The notes beneath the pieces were generated by a model. It saw only the letters and a list, made by a program, of their open reading frames with translations, searched no databases and was not told the origin of the DNA. A stretch of 64,000 nt of DNA from Pseudarthrobacter phenanthrenivorans. Its GTDB lineage: Bacteria; Actinomycetota; Actinomycetes; Actinomycetales; Micrococcaceae. The DNA is taken from contig NZ_JWTB01000012.1 of assembly GCF_000813845.1 (NCBI RefSeq), forward strand, positions 1 through 64,000, in the 5' to 3' direction. Position numbers and translations under genes: made by a program. Positions 7,700 through 16,077 of the stretch are shown here, in pieces (the stretch's first letter is position 1; each line of letters begins with the position of its first letter).

Positions 7700-8466
7700 C
7701 ATCGCTTTTTGATTTGACCGGCCGGGTTGCGTTGGTAACTGGGTCGAGCCGGGGGATTGGTTCTTCCCTGGCGCGGGCGTTGGCGGACGCTGGCGCCACG
7801 GTGGTGCTGAACGGGGTGAACGTGGAACGGCTCAAGGAAGCAGCCGCTGCGATGGCGGCGGATTTCCCGCCGGGCCGGGTGCACTGCGTGGCGTTCGATG
7901 TCACCGATGGCGGGGCCGCGGCGCGCAGCATTGCGTGGATCGAAGAGAACGTGGGTTCGCTGGAGATCCTGGTGAACAACGCCGGGATACAGCACCGCGT
8001 GCCGATGCTGGACCTGGACGTCGCTGACTGGGAACGGGTGCTCTCCACGGACCTGACCAGCGCGTTCCTGGTTGGCCGCGAGGCCGCCCGGCGCATGATT
8101 CCCCGGGGCCGGGGCAAGATCATTAATATCTGCTCGGTGCAGGCGGACCTGGCCCGGCCAACGATCGCCCCTTATGTGGCGGCGAAGGGCGGTCTGCGGA
8201 ACCTGACCCGGGCCATGACCGCGGAGTGGGCGGCCTCCGGGCTGCAGGTCAACGCGATCGCGCCGGGCTATATCCATACCGAGATGACGCAGAACCTGGT
8301 GGACGACGGGGAGTTCAACTCCTGGATCCTGGGCCGGACCCCGGCGCACCGGTGGGGCACCGTCCAGGACCTCGCGGGCCCTGTGGTGTGGCTGGCATCT
8401 GAGGGGTCAAACTTCGTGAACGGGCAAACCATCTTTATCGATGGCGGAATGACGGTGGTGGTCTGA
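7696..8466 (+). CDS. SDR oxidoreductase, probable gluconate 5-dehydrogenase
   Basis: A 256-residue short-chain dehydrogenase. TGSSRGIG at 15-22 binds cofactor, NNAG is at 94-97, and the catalytic residues are S147, Y160 and K164. The start MTSLFDLTGRVALVTGSSRGIG and overall length match gluconate 5-dehydrogenase (IdnO/Gno), which interconverts 5-ketogluconate and gluconate. The next gene resembles L-idonate 5-dehydrogenase, which makes 5-ketogluconate, so the pair would convert idonate to gluconate in two steps. It overlaps both neighbours (ATGA upstream, one base downstream), showing tight coupling. Confidence 0.8.
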   Translation: MTSLFDLTGRVALVTGSSRGIGSSLARALADAGATVVLNGVNVERLKEAAAAMAADFPPGRVHCVAFDVTDGGAAARSIAWIEENVGSLEILVNNAGIQHRVPMLDLDVADWERVLSTDLTSAFLVGREAARRMIPRGRGKIINICSVQADLARPTIAPYVAAKGGLRNLTRAMTAEWAASGLQVNAIAPGYIHTEMTQNLVDDGEFNSWILGRTPAHRWGTVQDLAGPVVWLASEGSNFVNGQTIFIDGGMTVVV

Positions 8467-9530
8467 TGCTTGCAACCACAGGAGAACTCCCCGCAACCGG
8501 GCCGGCCCTGGTGGCGCACGCCGCCGGGGACCTGCGCATCGACGAGGTCCCGCTGCCCCAGCCCGCACCGAACGAAGCCGTGGTGGAGGTCGCGTTCGGC
8601 GGGATCTGCGGCTCGGACCTGCACTACTGGCTGCACGGGGCTGCGGGGGAGTCGATCCTGAAGGCCCCGCTGGTCCTGGGCCACGAAATCTCCGGCGTGG
8701 TGGTCCGCGCGGCAGCGGACGGGTCAGGGCCGGAGGCCGGGACCGCCGTCGCCGTCCACCCGGCAACCCCGGGCCCGGGCGCCGCCCGGTATCCGGCGGA
8801 CCGGCCGAACCTGTCCCCGGGCTGCACCTACCTGGGCAGCGCGGCCCGCTACCCGCACACGGACGGGGCGTTCAGCCGGTACGTCACCCTGCCGGTGCGG
8901 ATGCTCCGGCCCCTCCCGGTAGGCATGAGCCTTCGGACTGCGGCACTGATCGAACCGGCGTCCGTCGCCTGGCATGCCGTCGCACGCGCCGGTGACGTCC
9001 ACGGAAAGACTGCGCTGGTCATCGGTTCCGGGCCCATCGGAGCCCTCGCCGTCGCCGCCCTGAAGCATGCCGGCGCCGCCCGCATCACCGCCGTCGACCT
9101 GCACCCCAGGCCCCTGGAGATCGCCAAGGCCGTAGGGGCAGACCAAGTGATCAACGCGGCCGACGCCGCAGCGATCGCCGCCGTCGAGGCCGACGTCGTG
9201 ATCGAATCCTCCGGCAACCACCACGGCCTCGCCTCCGCCATCAACGGCGCGGTCCGCGGCGGCACCGTGGTGATGGTGGGCCTGCTGCCCACCGGCGCCC
9301 AGCCGGTCCCCATCTCGCTGGCCATCACCCGCGAACTGGACCTCAAAGGCTCCTTCCGCTTCAACGACGAGATCGACCAGGTCATCGCCGCCCTCGCGGA
9401 CGGCTCCCTGCACATCGACCCCGTCATCACCCACGAATACGCCCTCGCAGACGCATTGCACGCCTTCGAAACCGCCAAAGACTCCACCACCTCCGGCAAA
9501 GTCCTCCTCAGCTTCGGGGCTGGGGCCTGA
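8466..9530 (+). CDS. L-idonate 5-dehydrogenase-like zinc alcohol dehydrogenase
   Basis: A 354-residue medium-chain dehydrogenase. Catalytic zinc ligands C48 (in GGICGSDLHYW) and H73-E74 (GHE) are present, and the Rossmann motif GSGPIGALAV follows near residue 180. The region with FGSA-type sequence before PHTDGAF, here YLGSAARYPHTDGAF, resembles IdnD. The structural zinc lobe appears lost: where four cysteines are usual, only one (C in NLSPGCTY) remains. The stop of the preceding SDR shares one base with this start. Predicted to oxidise L-idonate to 5-ketogluconate with NAD(P); sorbitol-like substrates remain possible. Confidence 0.78.
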   Translation: MLATTGELPATGPALVAHAAGDLRIDEVPLPQPAPNEAVVEVAFGGICGSDLHYWLHGAAGESILKAPLVLGHEISGVVVRAAADGSGPEAGTAVAVHPATPGPGAARYPADRPNLSPGCTYLGSAARYPHTDGAFSRYVTLPVRMLRPLPVGMSLRTAALIEPASVAWHAVARAGDVHGKTALVIGSGPIGALAVAALKHAGAARITAVDLHPRPLEIAKAVGADQVINAADAAAIAAVEADVVIESSGNHHGLASAINGAVRGGTVVMVGLLPTGAQPVPISLAITRELDLKGSFRFNDEIDQVIAALADGSLHIDPVITHEYALADALHAFETAKDSTTSGKVLLSFGAGA

Positions 9531-9533
9531 CGG

Positions 9534-10259
9534 TTACTGCCTCACGGGGATGAAGACGCGGGGCTGCTCGGTCCACGTGTCGGCCATCTGGGACATGGTG
9601 CGGCGCATGATCCGGTCGGAGGCCTCGCGGGCGGACGCGGCGTCACCCCTGGCAATTGCCTCGGCCACGTCCTGGTGCCACTGCAGGGCGGCCTGGTGCG
9701 GGTGGTCGGGCATCAGGCCGTGGACGGTTCGGCCGGTCAGGGTTTCGGCCACCTGTCCCATCAGGTTGGCGAACATTTCGTTGCCGGAGCCGGAAAGCAG
9801 CAGCGAGTGGAAACGGATGTCCAGTTCCAGGAAGCGTGCAACTTCGCCGTTGTTGCCGGCTTCCCGCATGGCCCGGGCCACGTCCACCAGTTCCATCCGC
9901 AGCGGCGCCGGCGCGTTTTGCGCTGCCAGCTCCGCGGCTGCGGGCTCGACGGCGGCACGCAGCTCGGCAAGGGACCGCAGCTGGGCGCCGCGGGCGTCAC
10001 TGGCCAGCCGCCAGCGGATCACCTGCGGATCGAAGGGGTTCCAGCGGCTGGCGGGAAGGACCCGGATGCCCACCCGTTTGGTGGTTTCCACCAGTCCCAG
10101 GGACTGCAGGACGCGCACCGCCTCGCGGATCACCGACCGTGACACCTGGAGTTCGTCCTCCAGCTGTTCGGCGAGCATCACGTGGCCCGCGGGGAGGTCC
10201 CCCGAGATGATCCGGGTGCCCAGGTTGTCGATGGCACGGTGATGCAGGCTGCTGGTCAT
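9534..10259 (-). CDS. FCD-domain GntR-family transcriptional regulator
   Basis: A 241-residue regulator. An N-terminal winged helix (about 1-75, with AEQLEDELQVSRSVIREAVRVL) is followed by an all-helical FCD ligand domain with conserved Asp/His metal-binding positions (ELDIRFHSLLL, and HQDVAEAI). ATG at 10259 is taken; the longer frame to 10367 reads through the promoter region. It ends four bases after the idnD-like gene on the opposite strand and is divergent from gnd, so it can control gnd and the dehydrogenase operon. FCD regulators of gluconate pathways (GntR type) usually answer to gluconate or 6-phosphogluconate, an expectation not shown here. Confidence 0.88.
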   Translation of the reverse strand: MTSSLHHRAIDNLGTRIISGDLPAGHVMLAEQLEDELQVSRSVIREAVRVLQSLGLVETTKRVGIRVLPASRWNPFDPQVIRWRLASDARGAQLRSLAELRAAVEPAAAELAAQNAPAPLRMELVDVARAMREAGNNGEVARFLELDIRFHSLLLSGSGNEMFANLMGQVAETLTGRTVHGLMPDHPHQAALQWHQDVAEAIARGDAASAREASDRIMRRTMSQMADTWTEQPRVFIPVRQ

Positions 10260-10492
10260 GCTGCTAAGCCTAGTTGTTGCCAAACCCCAGATTGAGCGTG
10301 TGTCCTCCGCGGCTGGGTGCGGCAGGGGTCGCGGCGCGGGGCCCCGGACCGACACAATGGGTTCCATTACGCGGCCGTTACTTTCGCGTCACCGCCAGAA
10401 TATATATGCTTTATTCCGACCCCTGAATGACCCGGCGCCTTCCCACCCTGCGGAAACGGGCGCCCGGGGCAAACTACGAATTGGAGTTATTG
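10260..10492. other. Divergent intergenic region between GntR gene and gnd
   Basis: 233 bases without a gene. An AT-rich patch around 10400-10413 (AATATATATGCTTTATT) stands out in this high-GC context. TTACTT (10378-10383) and TATATA (10401-10406) are 17 bases apart and could drive gnd, but the -35 match is weak. Confidence 0.4.
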
Positions 10493-11929
10493 ATGTCTGC
10501 ACACATCGGTGTCACCGGCCTGGCCGTCATGGGCGCCAACCTCGCCCGCAACCTCGCCCGTAACGGCTTCACGGTTGCCCTGCACAACAGGTCGGTGGAG
10601 AAGACGGACGCACTGCTGGAAAAGCACGGCTCGGAGGGTGACTTCATCCGGACCGAAACCCTGCAGGAACTGGTTGATTCGCTGGAGAAGCCGCGCCGTG
10701 TCCTGATCATGGTCAAGGCCGGCAAGCCCGTGGACTCGGTCATCGAACAGCTCGAGCCGCTGCTGGAGCCGGGCGACATCATCATCGACGCCGGCAACTC
10801 GCACTACGAGGACACCCGCCGCCGGGAGGCCGCGCTGGCCAAGAAGGACCTGCACTTCGTGGGCGTCGGTGTGTCCGGCGGCGAAGAGGGCGCCCTGAAT
10901 GGCCCCTCCATCATGCCCGGCGGCTCCAAGGAGTCCTACAAGGCCCTTGGCCCGCTGCTGGAAAAGATCTCCGCAAAGGTCGACGGCGAACCCTGCTGCG
11001 CCTGGATCGGCACCGACGGCGCGGGCCACTTCGTCAAGATGGTCCACAACGGCATCGAGTATGCGGACATGCAGGTCATCGGCGAGGCCTTCGACCTGCT
11101 GCGCTCCGGTGCGGGCATCGAGCCTGCCGAGCAGGCAAAGATCTTCTCCGAGTGGAACCAGGGCGACCTTTCGTCCTTCCTCATCGAAATCTCCGCCGAG
11201 GTCCTGGGCCACGTTGACGCCAAGACCGGCAAGCCGTTCGTCGACGTCGTCGTTGACGCTGCCGGCCAGAAGGGCACCGGCCGCTGGACCGTCATCTCCG
11301 CACTGGAACTGGGCTCGCCGGTTTCCGGCATCGCAGAATCCGTCTTCGCCCGTGCTCTCTCTTCCCAGGCCGGGCAGCGCAAGCTGGGCCAGGAACTGCT
11401 GGCGGGCAACGAAGCCACCGTGGAAATCCCGGAAACCTTCGTCGAGGACGTCCGACAGGCCCTCTACGCCTCCAAGCTGGTGTCCTACGCACAGGGCCTG
11501 GACATGCTCACGTCCGCCGCCAAGGAATACGGCTGGGACCTGAAGCTGGACGAAATCGCCTCGCTGTGGCGGGCAGGCTGCATCATCCGCGCTGAGCTGC
11601 TCAAGGACATCACCAAGGCCTACGCCGCGGACCAGAAGCCGGCGAACCTGCTGTTCGCTCCGGCGTTCACCAAGGCCATCGCCGACGCCCTCCCCGCATG
11701 GCGCCGCGTGGTTGCCACCGCCGTCCAGCTGGGTATCCCGGTGCCGGTGTTCTCCTCGTCGCTGGCCTACTACGACGGGCTGCGCCGCAAGCGCGTGGCC
11801 GCCGCCCTCATCCAGGGCCAGCGCGACCTCTTCGGTGCGCACACGTACGGCCGCGTCGACGCCGAAGGTACCTTCCACACCCTGTGGGGCGAGGACAAGT
11901 CCGAGGTTGAAGCGGTGGACACGCACTAG
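10493..11929 (+). CDS. gnd: 6-phosphogluconate dehydrogenase, decarboxylating (NADP)
   Basis: A 478-residue enzyme converting 6-phosphogluconate to ribulose 5-phosphate with release of CO2 and NADPH. GLAVMG at 9-14 is the cofactor site, GVSGGEEGA with NGPSIMPGG the substrate loop, and HNGIEYADMQVIGEA the catalytic helix; the C-terminal tail has the expected R-x-D-x-FGAHTYGR closing segment. Length matches the long homodimeric form. ATG at 10493 has GGAG six bases upstream. It stands alone before a strong terminator, divergent from the FCD regulator, and is the exit of the gluconate route into the pentose phosphate pathway. Confidence 0.95.
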   Translation: MSAHIGVTGLAVMGANLARNLARNGFTVALHNRSVEKTDALLEKHGSEGDFIRTETLQELVDSLEKPRRVLIMVKAGKPVDSVIEQLEPLLEPGDIIIDAGNSHYEDTRRREAALAKKDLHFVGVGVSGGEEGALNGPSIMPGGSKESYKALGPLLEKISAKVDGEPCCAWIGTDGAGHFVKMVHNGIEYADMQVIGEAFDLLRSGAGIEPAEQAKIFSEWNQGDLSSFLIEISAEVLGHVDAKTGKPFVDVVVDAAGQKGTGRWTVISALELGSPVSGIAESVFARALSSQAGQRKLGQELLAGNEATVEIPETFVEDVRQALYASKLVSYAQGLDMLTSAAKEYGWDLKLDEIASLWRAGCIIRAELLKDITKAYAADQKPANLLFAPAFTKAIADALPAWRRVVATAVQLGIPVPVFSSSLAYYDGLRRKRVAAALIQGQRDLFGAHTYGRVDAEGTFHTLWGEDKSEVEAVDTH

Positions 11930-11943
11930 CACCTGCTGACGGC

Positions 11944-11988
11944 AAAGGCGGGCCATTTCCCGGTAATCCGGGGAATGGCCCGCCTTTT
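11944..11988 (+). terminator. Terminator after gnd
   Basis: A 20-bp stem (11944-11963 with 11968-11987, one G-U pair) with loop TAAT and a T-run at 11985-11988. It separates gnd from the convergent cysE and may serve both strands. Confidence 0.9.
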
Positions 11989-12006
11989 GCTGTTGCTGCC
12001 GGAAGA

Positions 12007-12591
12007 TCAGATCCGGTATTCGATGTCGTATTCGGCCGGGTCCACGGCGGGCTTGGTTTCCCGCTGGGCATCCCGGTGCCGCCACTTGGCAGGAACGCCG
12101 GTGACGATGGATTCCGGCGGCGCGTCCTTGACCACAACGGCATTGGCGCCCACGGCGCTGTCCCGCCCGATGGTGATAGGTCCCAGGATCTTGGCGCCGG
12201 CGCCGATGGTGACGCGGTCACCGATCGTGGGGTGGCGCTTGATCCTGGCCAGCGAGCGGCCGCCGAGCGTCACACCGTGGTAGATCATCACGTCCTCGCC
12301 GATCTCGGCGGTCTCCCCAATCACCACACCCATTCCGTGGTCAATGAAGAACCGCCGGCCGATCGTGGCGCCCGGATGGATTTCGATGCCGGTCCAGGAG
12401 CGGCCGAGCTGTGACAGGAGCCGGGCCGGAAAGCGCAGCGAGGGGTTCTGCCACATGCGGTGCGTCAGCCGGTGGATCCAGATCGCATGCAGGCCGGAAT
12501 AGGCGAAAAAGTTCTCGAAAGAACCTCGAGCCGCCGGGTCGTGGGACCGGGCGGCGTCGAGGTCTTCCTTTAATCTTGCGAAAAAGCCCAC
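12007..12591 (-). CDS. cysE: Serine O-acetyltransferase
   Basis: A 194-residue short CysE (EpsC type). After a helical start, left-handed beta-helix hexapeptides run from about residue 70, with the active-site segment [17 protein letters not shown] and the later [16 protein letters not shown]. It transfers acetyl from acetyl-CoA to serine, the first step of cysteine synthesis. GTG at 12591 is the start. It lies 39 bases downstream of cysK on the same strand, so the two form a cysKE operon. The C-terminal tail after GVPAKW is charged and less conserved. Confidence 0.93.
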   Translation of the reverse strand: MGFFARLKEDLDAARSHDPAARGSFENFFAYSGLHAIWIHRLTHRMWQNPSLRFPARLLSQLGRSWTGIEIHPGATIGRRFFIDHGMGVVIGETAEIGEDVMIYHGVTLGGRSLARIKRHPTIGDRVTIGAGAKILGPITIGRDSAVGANAVVVKDAPPESIVTGVPAKWRHRDAQRETKPAVDPAEYDIEYRI

Positions 12592-12630
12592 AAAGTTCTT
12601 TCTACAGGAAACGGGCGGATGGCGGTTTGA

Positions 12631-13566
12631 TCAGCCGCGGATGTCGTCATAGAGGACGGTGGAGATGTAACGCTCACCGAAGTCGCAGACCACGGCAACG
12701 ATCAGCTTGCCGGCATTTTCCGGCCGCTTCGCCAGCTCAAGGGCGGCCCAGACGATGGCGCCCGAGGAGATGCCGCCCAGGATGCCTTCCTTCACGCCGA
12801 GTTCACGTGCAACGCGGACAGACTCCTCGAGGGGAGCGTCGATGACCTCGTCATAGACGTTGGTGTCCAGCAGTTCGGGGATGAAATTGGCACCCAGGCC
12901 CTGGATCTTGTGCGGTCCGGGGGCACCGCCGTTCAGGATGGGGGAGTCCTTCGGTTCCACGGCCACGATCTGTACGCCGGGCTTGCGCTCCTTCAGGACC
13001 TGGCCCACGCCGGTAATGGTTCCGCCGGTGCCCACGCCTGCCACGAAGATGTCCACGGCACCGTCGGTGTCCGCCCAGACCTCCTCGGCAGTGGTCTTGC
13101 GGTGGATCTCCGGGTTGGCCTCGTTGGCGAACTGCTGGGCCCAGATGGAGTTTTCCGTGTTGGCCACGATTTCCTGGGCCTTCTCCACGGCGCCGCGCAT
13201 GCCTTCGGATCCGGGGGTCAGCACGATATCGGCACCGAAGGCGCGCAGCATGACCCGGCGTTCGGTGGACATGGTTTCGGGCATGGTGAGGATGACCTTG
13301 TAACCGCGGGCCGCGCCCACCATGGCCAGGGCGATGCCCGTGTTGCCGGAGGTGCCCTCGACGATGGTGCCGCCGGGCTTCAGGGCACCGGACTTTTCCG
13401 CGGCGTCGATGATGGCAACACCGATGCGGTCCTTGACGCTGTTGGCCGGGTTGTAGAACTCCAGCTTCACGGCAACGGTGGCGTCCAGTCCCTCGCTGAG
13501 CCGGTTCAACCGAACCAGCGGGGTCCCGCCGACCAGCTGCGTTACATCGTCATAGATCCGTGCCAT
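12631..13566 (-). CDS. cysK: Cysteine synthase A (O-acetylserine sulfhydrylase)
   Basis: A 311-residue PLP enzyme joining O-acetylserine and sulfide to give cysteine. K45 in NSVKDRIG binds PLP, GTSGNTG at 71-77 is the substrate loop, [10 protein letters not shown] the phosphate cradle, and GISSGA the C-terminal cofactor contact. The start [10 protein letters not shown] at 13566 gives the family's usual 311 residues and better spacing to the AGATAGG ribosome site than ATG at 13572. cysE follows, so the synthase and acetyltransferase are made together and probably form the cysteine synthase complex. Confidence 0.95.
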   Translation of the reverse strand: MARIYDDVTQLVGGTPLVRLNRLSEGLDATVAVKLEFYNPANSVKDRIGVAIIDAAEKSGALKPGGTIVEGTSGNTGIALAMVGAARGYKVILTMPETMSTERRVMLRAFGADIVLTPGSEGMRGAVEKAQEIVANTENSIWAQQFANEANPEIHRKTTAEEVWADTDGAVDIFVAGVGTGGTITGVGQVLKERKPGVQIVAVEPKDSPILNGGAPGPHKIQGLGANFIPELLDTNVYDEVIDAPLEESVRVARELGVKEGILGGISSGAIVWAALELAKRPENAGKLIVAVVCDFGERYISTVLYDDIRG

Positions 13567-13621
13567 GTACATACGCCTATCTCTAAGGGGTGAATACTGA
13601 GGTCAGCCTAACGAGGCCGCG

Positions 13622-13640
13622 TAACGCTGGCTAAGCGTTA
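13622..13640. promoter_or_regulatory. Inverted repeat between msrA and cysK
   Basis: TAACGCT (13622-13628) and AGCGTTA (13634-13640) form a 7-bp inverted repeat with a five-base centre, about 56 bases upstream of cysK and overlapping the msrA stop. It could be a weak msrA terminator or an operator for cysKE; the sequence alone does not decide. Confidence 0.3.
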
Positions 13641-14155
13641 AGCCATGCAGAGTAATATTTCCGGGCCTTGGCCAGCTTGGGGTTGATGATCACCTGGCAG
13701 TACCCCTGTTCGGGATGCTTGGCGTAGTAGTCCTGGTGGAATTCCTCTGCCACGTGGAACCGGGGCAGCCGGCTCACCTCGGTGACGATCGGATGCGGCC
13801 ACAGCGCCTGGTTGCGTTCGATGGCTTCCTCAAACAGGATCTTTTCCTCAGTGGTCTCGTAGAACATCGCGGAGCGGTACTGGGTGCCCACGTCGTACCC
13901 TTGGCGGTTCAGCGTGGTGGGGTCGTGCAGGGCGAAGAACATGTCCAGGATGACCTCGGCCGGGATGACCTCCTCATCGAAGGTCACCGCCACCACCTCG
14001 GCGTGCCCGGTGGTTCCGCTGCAGACCGAGTAGTAATCCGGATGCGGGTCATGCCCCCCGGTGTAGCCCGACACCACCGAGGTGACGCCCCTGGTCTTCT
14101 GGTAAACGGCGTCGAGGCACCAAAAGCAGCCCCCGCCCAGAACAAAAGTTTTCAT
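13631..14155 (-). CDS. msrA: Peptide-methionine (S)-S-oxide reductase
   Basis: A 174-residue MsrA repairing methionine-S-sulfoxide. The signature GCFWC places the catalytic cysteine at C10 and a second at C13; the GYCQ near the C-terminus offers a resolving cysteine. SGYTGG, GHAEVV and FHxxHDPTTLNRQG-type segments are all present. ATG at 14155 is chosen because GAAGAGG lies just upstream; the longer frame to 14248 overlaps the divergent Nif3 leader. It reads toward cysK, 64 bases away, and may share a transcript with the cysteine genes. Confidence 0.95.
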   Translation of the reverse strand: MKTFVLGGGCFWCLDAVYQKTRGVTSVVSGYTGGHDPHPDYYSVCSGTTGHAEVVAVTFDEEVIPAEVILDMFFALHDPTTLNRQGYDVGTQYRSAMFYETTEEKILFEEAIERNQALWPHPIVTEVSRLPRFHVAEEFHQDYYAKHPEQGYCQVIINPKLAKARKYYSAWLNA

Positions 14156-14265
14156 GACCTCTTCAATGGTTGACGGCGCCGGATCATTCCCCGCCGGCAT
14201 TCCCGGCAGCCCGTTCCCGGCCGCAATCTGCGGCCGGGAACCTGCCATGGGGTAAAACTAAGACT

Positions 14266-15189
14266 ATGGAACCTGTGGACACCGACGTTACCGGCCAGGA
14301 AGATCACGACGGCGGAACCTCCTCCGGCACGCCGGCTCCGGCCGGGTCCGTGGACGCCCCCACCCTGGCGGAACTGCTCCTTGCCGTCGAGGAACTGTGG
14401 CCCGAGTCCCTGGCGGAGAACTGGGACGAGGTGGGCCTCGTGGCCGGCCACCCATCCGCGCCCGTCAGCAAAGTGATGTTTGCGGTGGATCCCACCCTGG
14501 AGGTCATCGACGAAGCCGTTGAGTGGGGCGCCGAACTGCTCATCACCCACCACCCCCTCCTGCTCAAGGGTGTGACGTCCGTCGCGGCCACCACGGCGAA
14601 AGGCCGGGCGGTCCACCGGCTCATCGAGGCGGGGACGGCACTGCTGACGGTGCACACCAACGGCGACTCCGCCGTCGGCGGTGTTTCCGATGTCCTGGCC
14701 GATGCCCTGGGGCTCCAGGACGTCGCGCCGCTGTCCATGGCAGCCAACGGGCTGCCTGAGGAAGGCATCGGGCGCGTCGGCGACCTTACCGACGCCATGA
14801 GCCTGGGCGACTTTGCCGCACGGGTGTTCGGGATCCTGCCGTCGGTTGCCGGGGGAGTGCGGGTGTCCGGCGACAAGGACGGACTGGTGCGGCGCATTGC
14901 AGTGTGCGGCGGTGCCGGCGACTCCCTTTTTGACCAGGTGCGGGCCAGTAACGCCGATGTCTACGTCACCGCCGACCTCCGCCACCACCCTGCCTCCGAG
15001 GCGCGAGAGGCGGCACTTAATGGGCGGCCCTACTTGGTGGACGTCTCGCATTTCGCGAGCGAATGGCTCTGGCTTCCAGCCGCGGCAGGGGCGCTGGGCA
15101 ACGTGCTGGCGGACCAGGGGCACGAGGTGGAGATCCGGGTCAGCACCACCAACAGCGATCCGTGGGACTTCATCCTGACTCCGGGGTGA
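14266..15189 (+). CDS. Nif3-like dinuclear metal centre protein
   Basis: A 307-residue member of the Nif3/YqfO/YbgI family. The metal-binding ITHHP is at 93-97 (H95, H96), a further His in LLTVHTNGD, and the C-terminal D-x-SH-F-x-SE (VDVSHFASE) closes the site. The first 30 residues are a low-complexity, Gly/Ser/Pro-rich extension. These proteins form toroidal hexamers; GTP cyclohydrolase-type activity has been suggested for some but general function is unclear. It precedes the zinc-ribbon protein gene by 138 bases, a common pairing in actinobacteria. Confidence 0.88.
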   Translation: MEPVDTDVTGQEDHDGGTSSGTPAPAGSVDAPTLAELLLAVEELWPESLAENWDEVGLVAGHPSAPVSKVMFAVDPTLEVIDEAVEWGAELLITHHPLLLKGVTSVAATTAKGRAVHRLIEAGTALLTVHTNGDSAVGGVSDVLADALGLQDVAPLSMAANGLPEEGIGRVGDLTDAMSLGDFAARVFGILPSVAGGVRVSGDKDGLVRRIAVCGGAGDSLFDQVRASNADVYVTADLRHHPASEAREAALNGRPYLVDVSHFASEWLWLPAAAGALGNVLADQGHEVEIRVSTTNSDPWDFILTPG

Positions 15190-15262
15190 CTCGCCGCCGG
15201 TCAGCGCAAGCTTCCGGTCCGGACATTTCATCCGCCCGGGCACGGCCGGCAGGGCCAGGCGC

Positions 15263-15268
15263 TAGAGT
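15263..15268 (+). promoter_or_regulatory. Candidate -10 element of the coiled-coil protein gene
   Basis: TAGAGT lies 60 bases before the GTG start and repeats the -10 form seen before tRNA-Val, rnpB and ileS. No convincing -35 was found. Confidence 0.3.
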
Positions 15269-15327
15269 CTAGGAAGCGCCGGTTCGGTGCCCGGCCCACA
15301 GCCGGTAGGAATCAAGCGGAGGTAGAA

Positions 15328-16065
15328 GTGGCCAAGGCAGCACCGGCGGAACAGTTGAAATTGCTCGAACTGCAGGGCTTTGACGCCAAGCTCAAAGCCC
15401 TGGCCACCCGCCGCCGCTCGCTGGAAAACGATCCCCGGATCAAGGACCTCGAGGCCGCGCTCTCCGTTGCGAACGGGGAACTGGGCGCGGCGAAGGTGGC
15501 CGTGCACGACGCCGAAGCCGCGCTCAAGCGGGCGGAGGCCGACGTCGAACAGGTCGCCTCACGGATCGAACGCGACGAAGCCCGGCTCAACAGCGGCACC
15601 GGACTGTCCAAGGACCTGGTGGCCCTGCAGAAGGACATCGCCTCGCTCAACAAGCGCCGCTCGGACCTGGAGGACGTGGAGCTCGAAGTCCTGGAGCAGC
15701 TGGACACGCTGCGGGCGCGGCAGGCGGCGCAGCAGCAGATCGTTGACGACATCCAGGGCTCCTTCGGCGCCATCAGGGCCGAACTCGATGCAGCCCTGGC
15801 AGAGGTTGAAACGGAAGCCTCCGGGCTGCGGGCGCAGCGCAGCGAATTCGCCGCAGGGCTCGACGGCGGGCTGCTCGGCGTCTACGAAAAGACCCTGGCC
15901 CGGCGGGGGGTGGGCGCGGCACGGCTCTTCCACGGCACTTCCGAAGCCTCCGGCATGAAGCTCAGCCCGGGCGACCTCGCTGAAATCAAAGCCGCGGCGC
16001 CCGAGGACATTGTCTTTTGCCCCGATTCCGGCGCCATCCTGGTCCGCTCCGACGAGTGGTCCTGA
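15328..16065 (+). CDS. Coiled-coil protein with degenerate C-terminal zinc ribbon
   Basis: A 245-residue protein. GTG at 15328 has GGAGGT upstream. Residues about 10-180 are a long antiparallel coiled coil (many Glu, Arg, Ala, Leu heptads). The family (CT398-like, zf-RING_7) ends in a zinc ribbon with two CxxC knuckles. Here the first knuckle is gone (FHGTSEASGMKL, no Cys) and the second keeps a single Cys (VFCPDSGAILVR), so zinc binding is unlikely. It follows the Nif3-like gene and ends 12 bases before the convergent yaaA stop. Exact role in the family is uncertain. Confidence 0.85.
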   Translation: MAKAAPAEQLKLLELQGFDAKLKALATRRRSLENDPRIKDLEAALSVANGELGAAKVAVHDAEAALKRAEADVEQVASRIERDEARLNSGTGLSKDLVALQKDIASLNKRRSDLEDVELEVLEQLDTLRARQAAQQQIVDDIQGSFGAIRAELDAALAEVETEASGLRAQRSEFAAGLDGGLLGVYEKTLARRGVGAARLFHGTSEASGMKLSPGDLAEIKAAAPEDIVFCPDSGAILVRSDEWS

Positions 16066-16077
16066 CGGCCGGGGACA

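Noticed and set aside
10487..12085. 532-residue frame on the minus strand
   Set aside because: Shadow of gnd running through its terminator into cysE.
13567..13630. Riboswitch upstream of cysK
   Set aside because: The space is too short, and no SAM, cobalamin or T-box landmarks are present. Only a 7-bp inverted repeat is seen.
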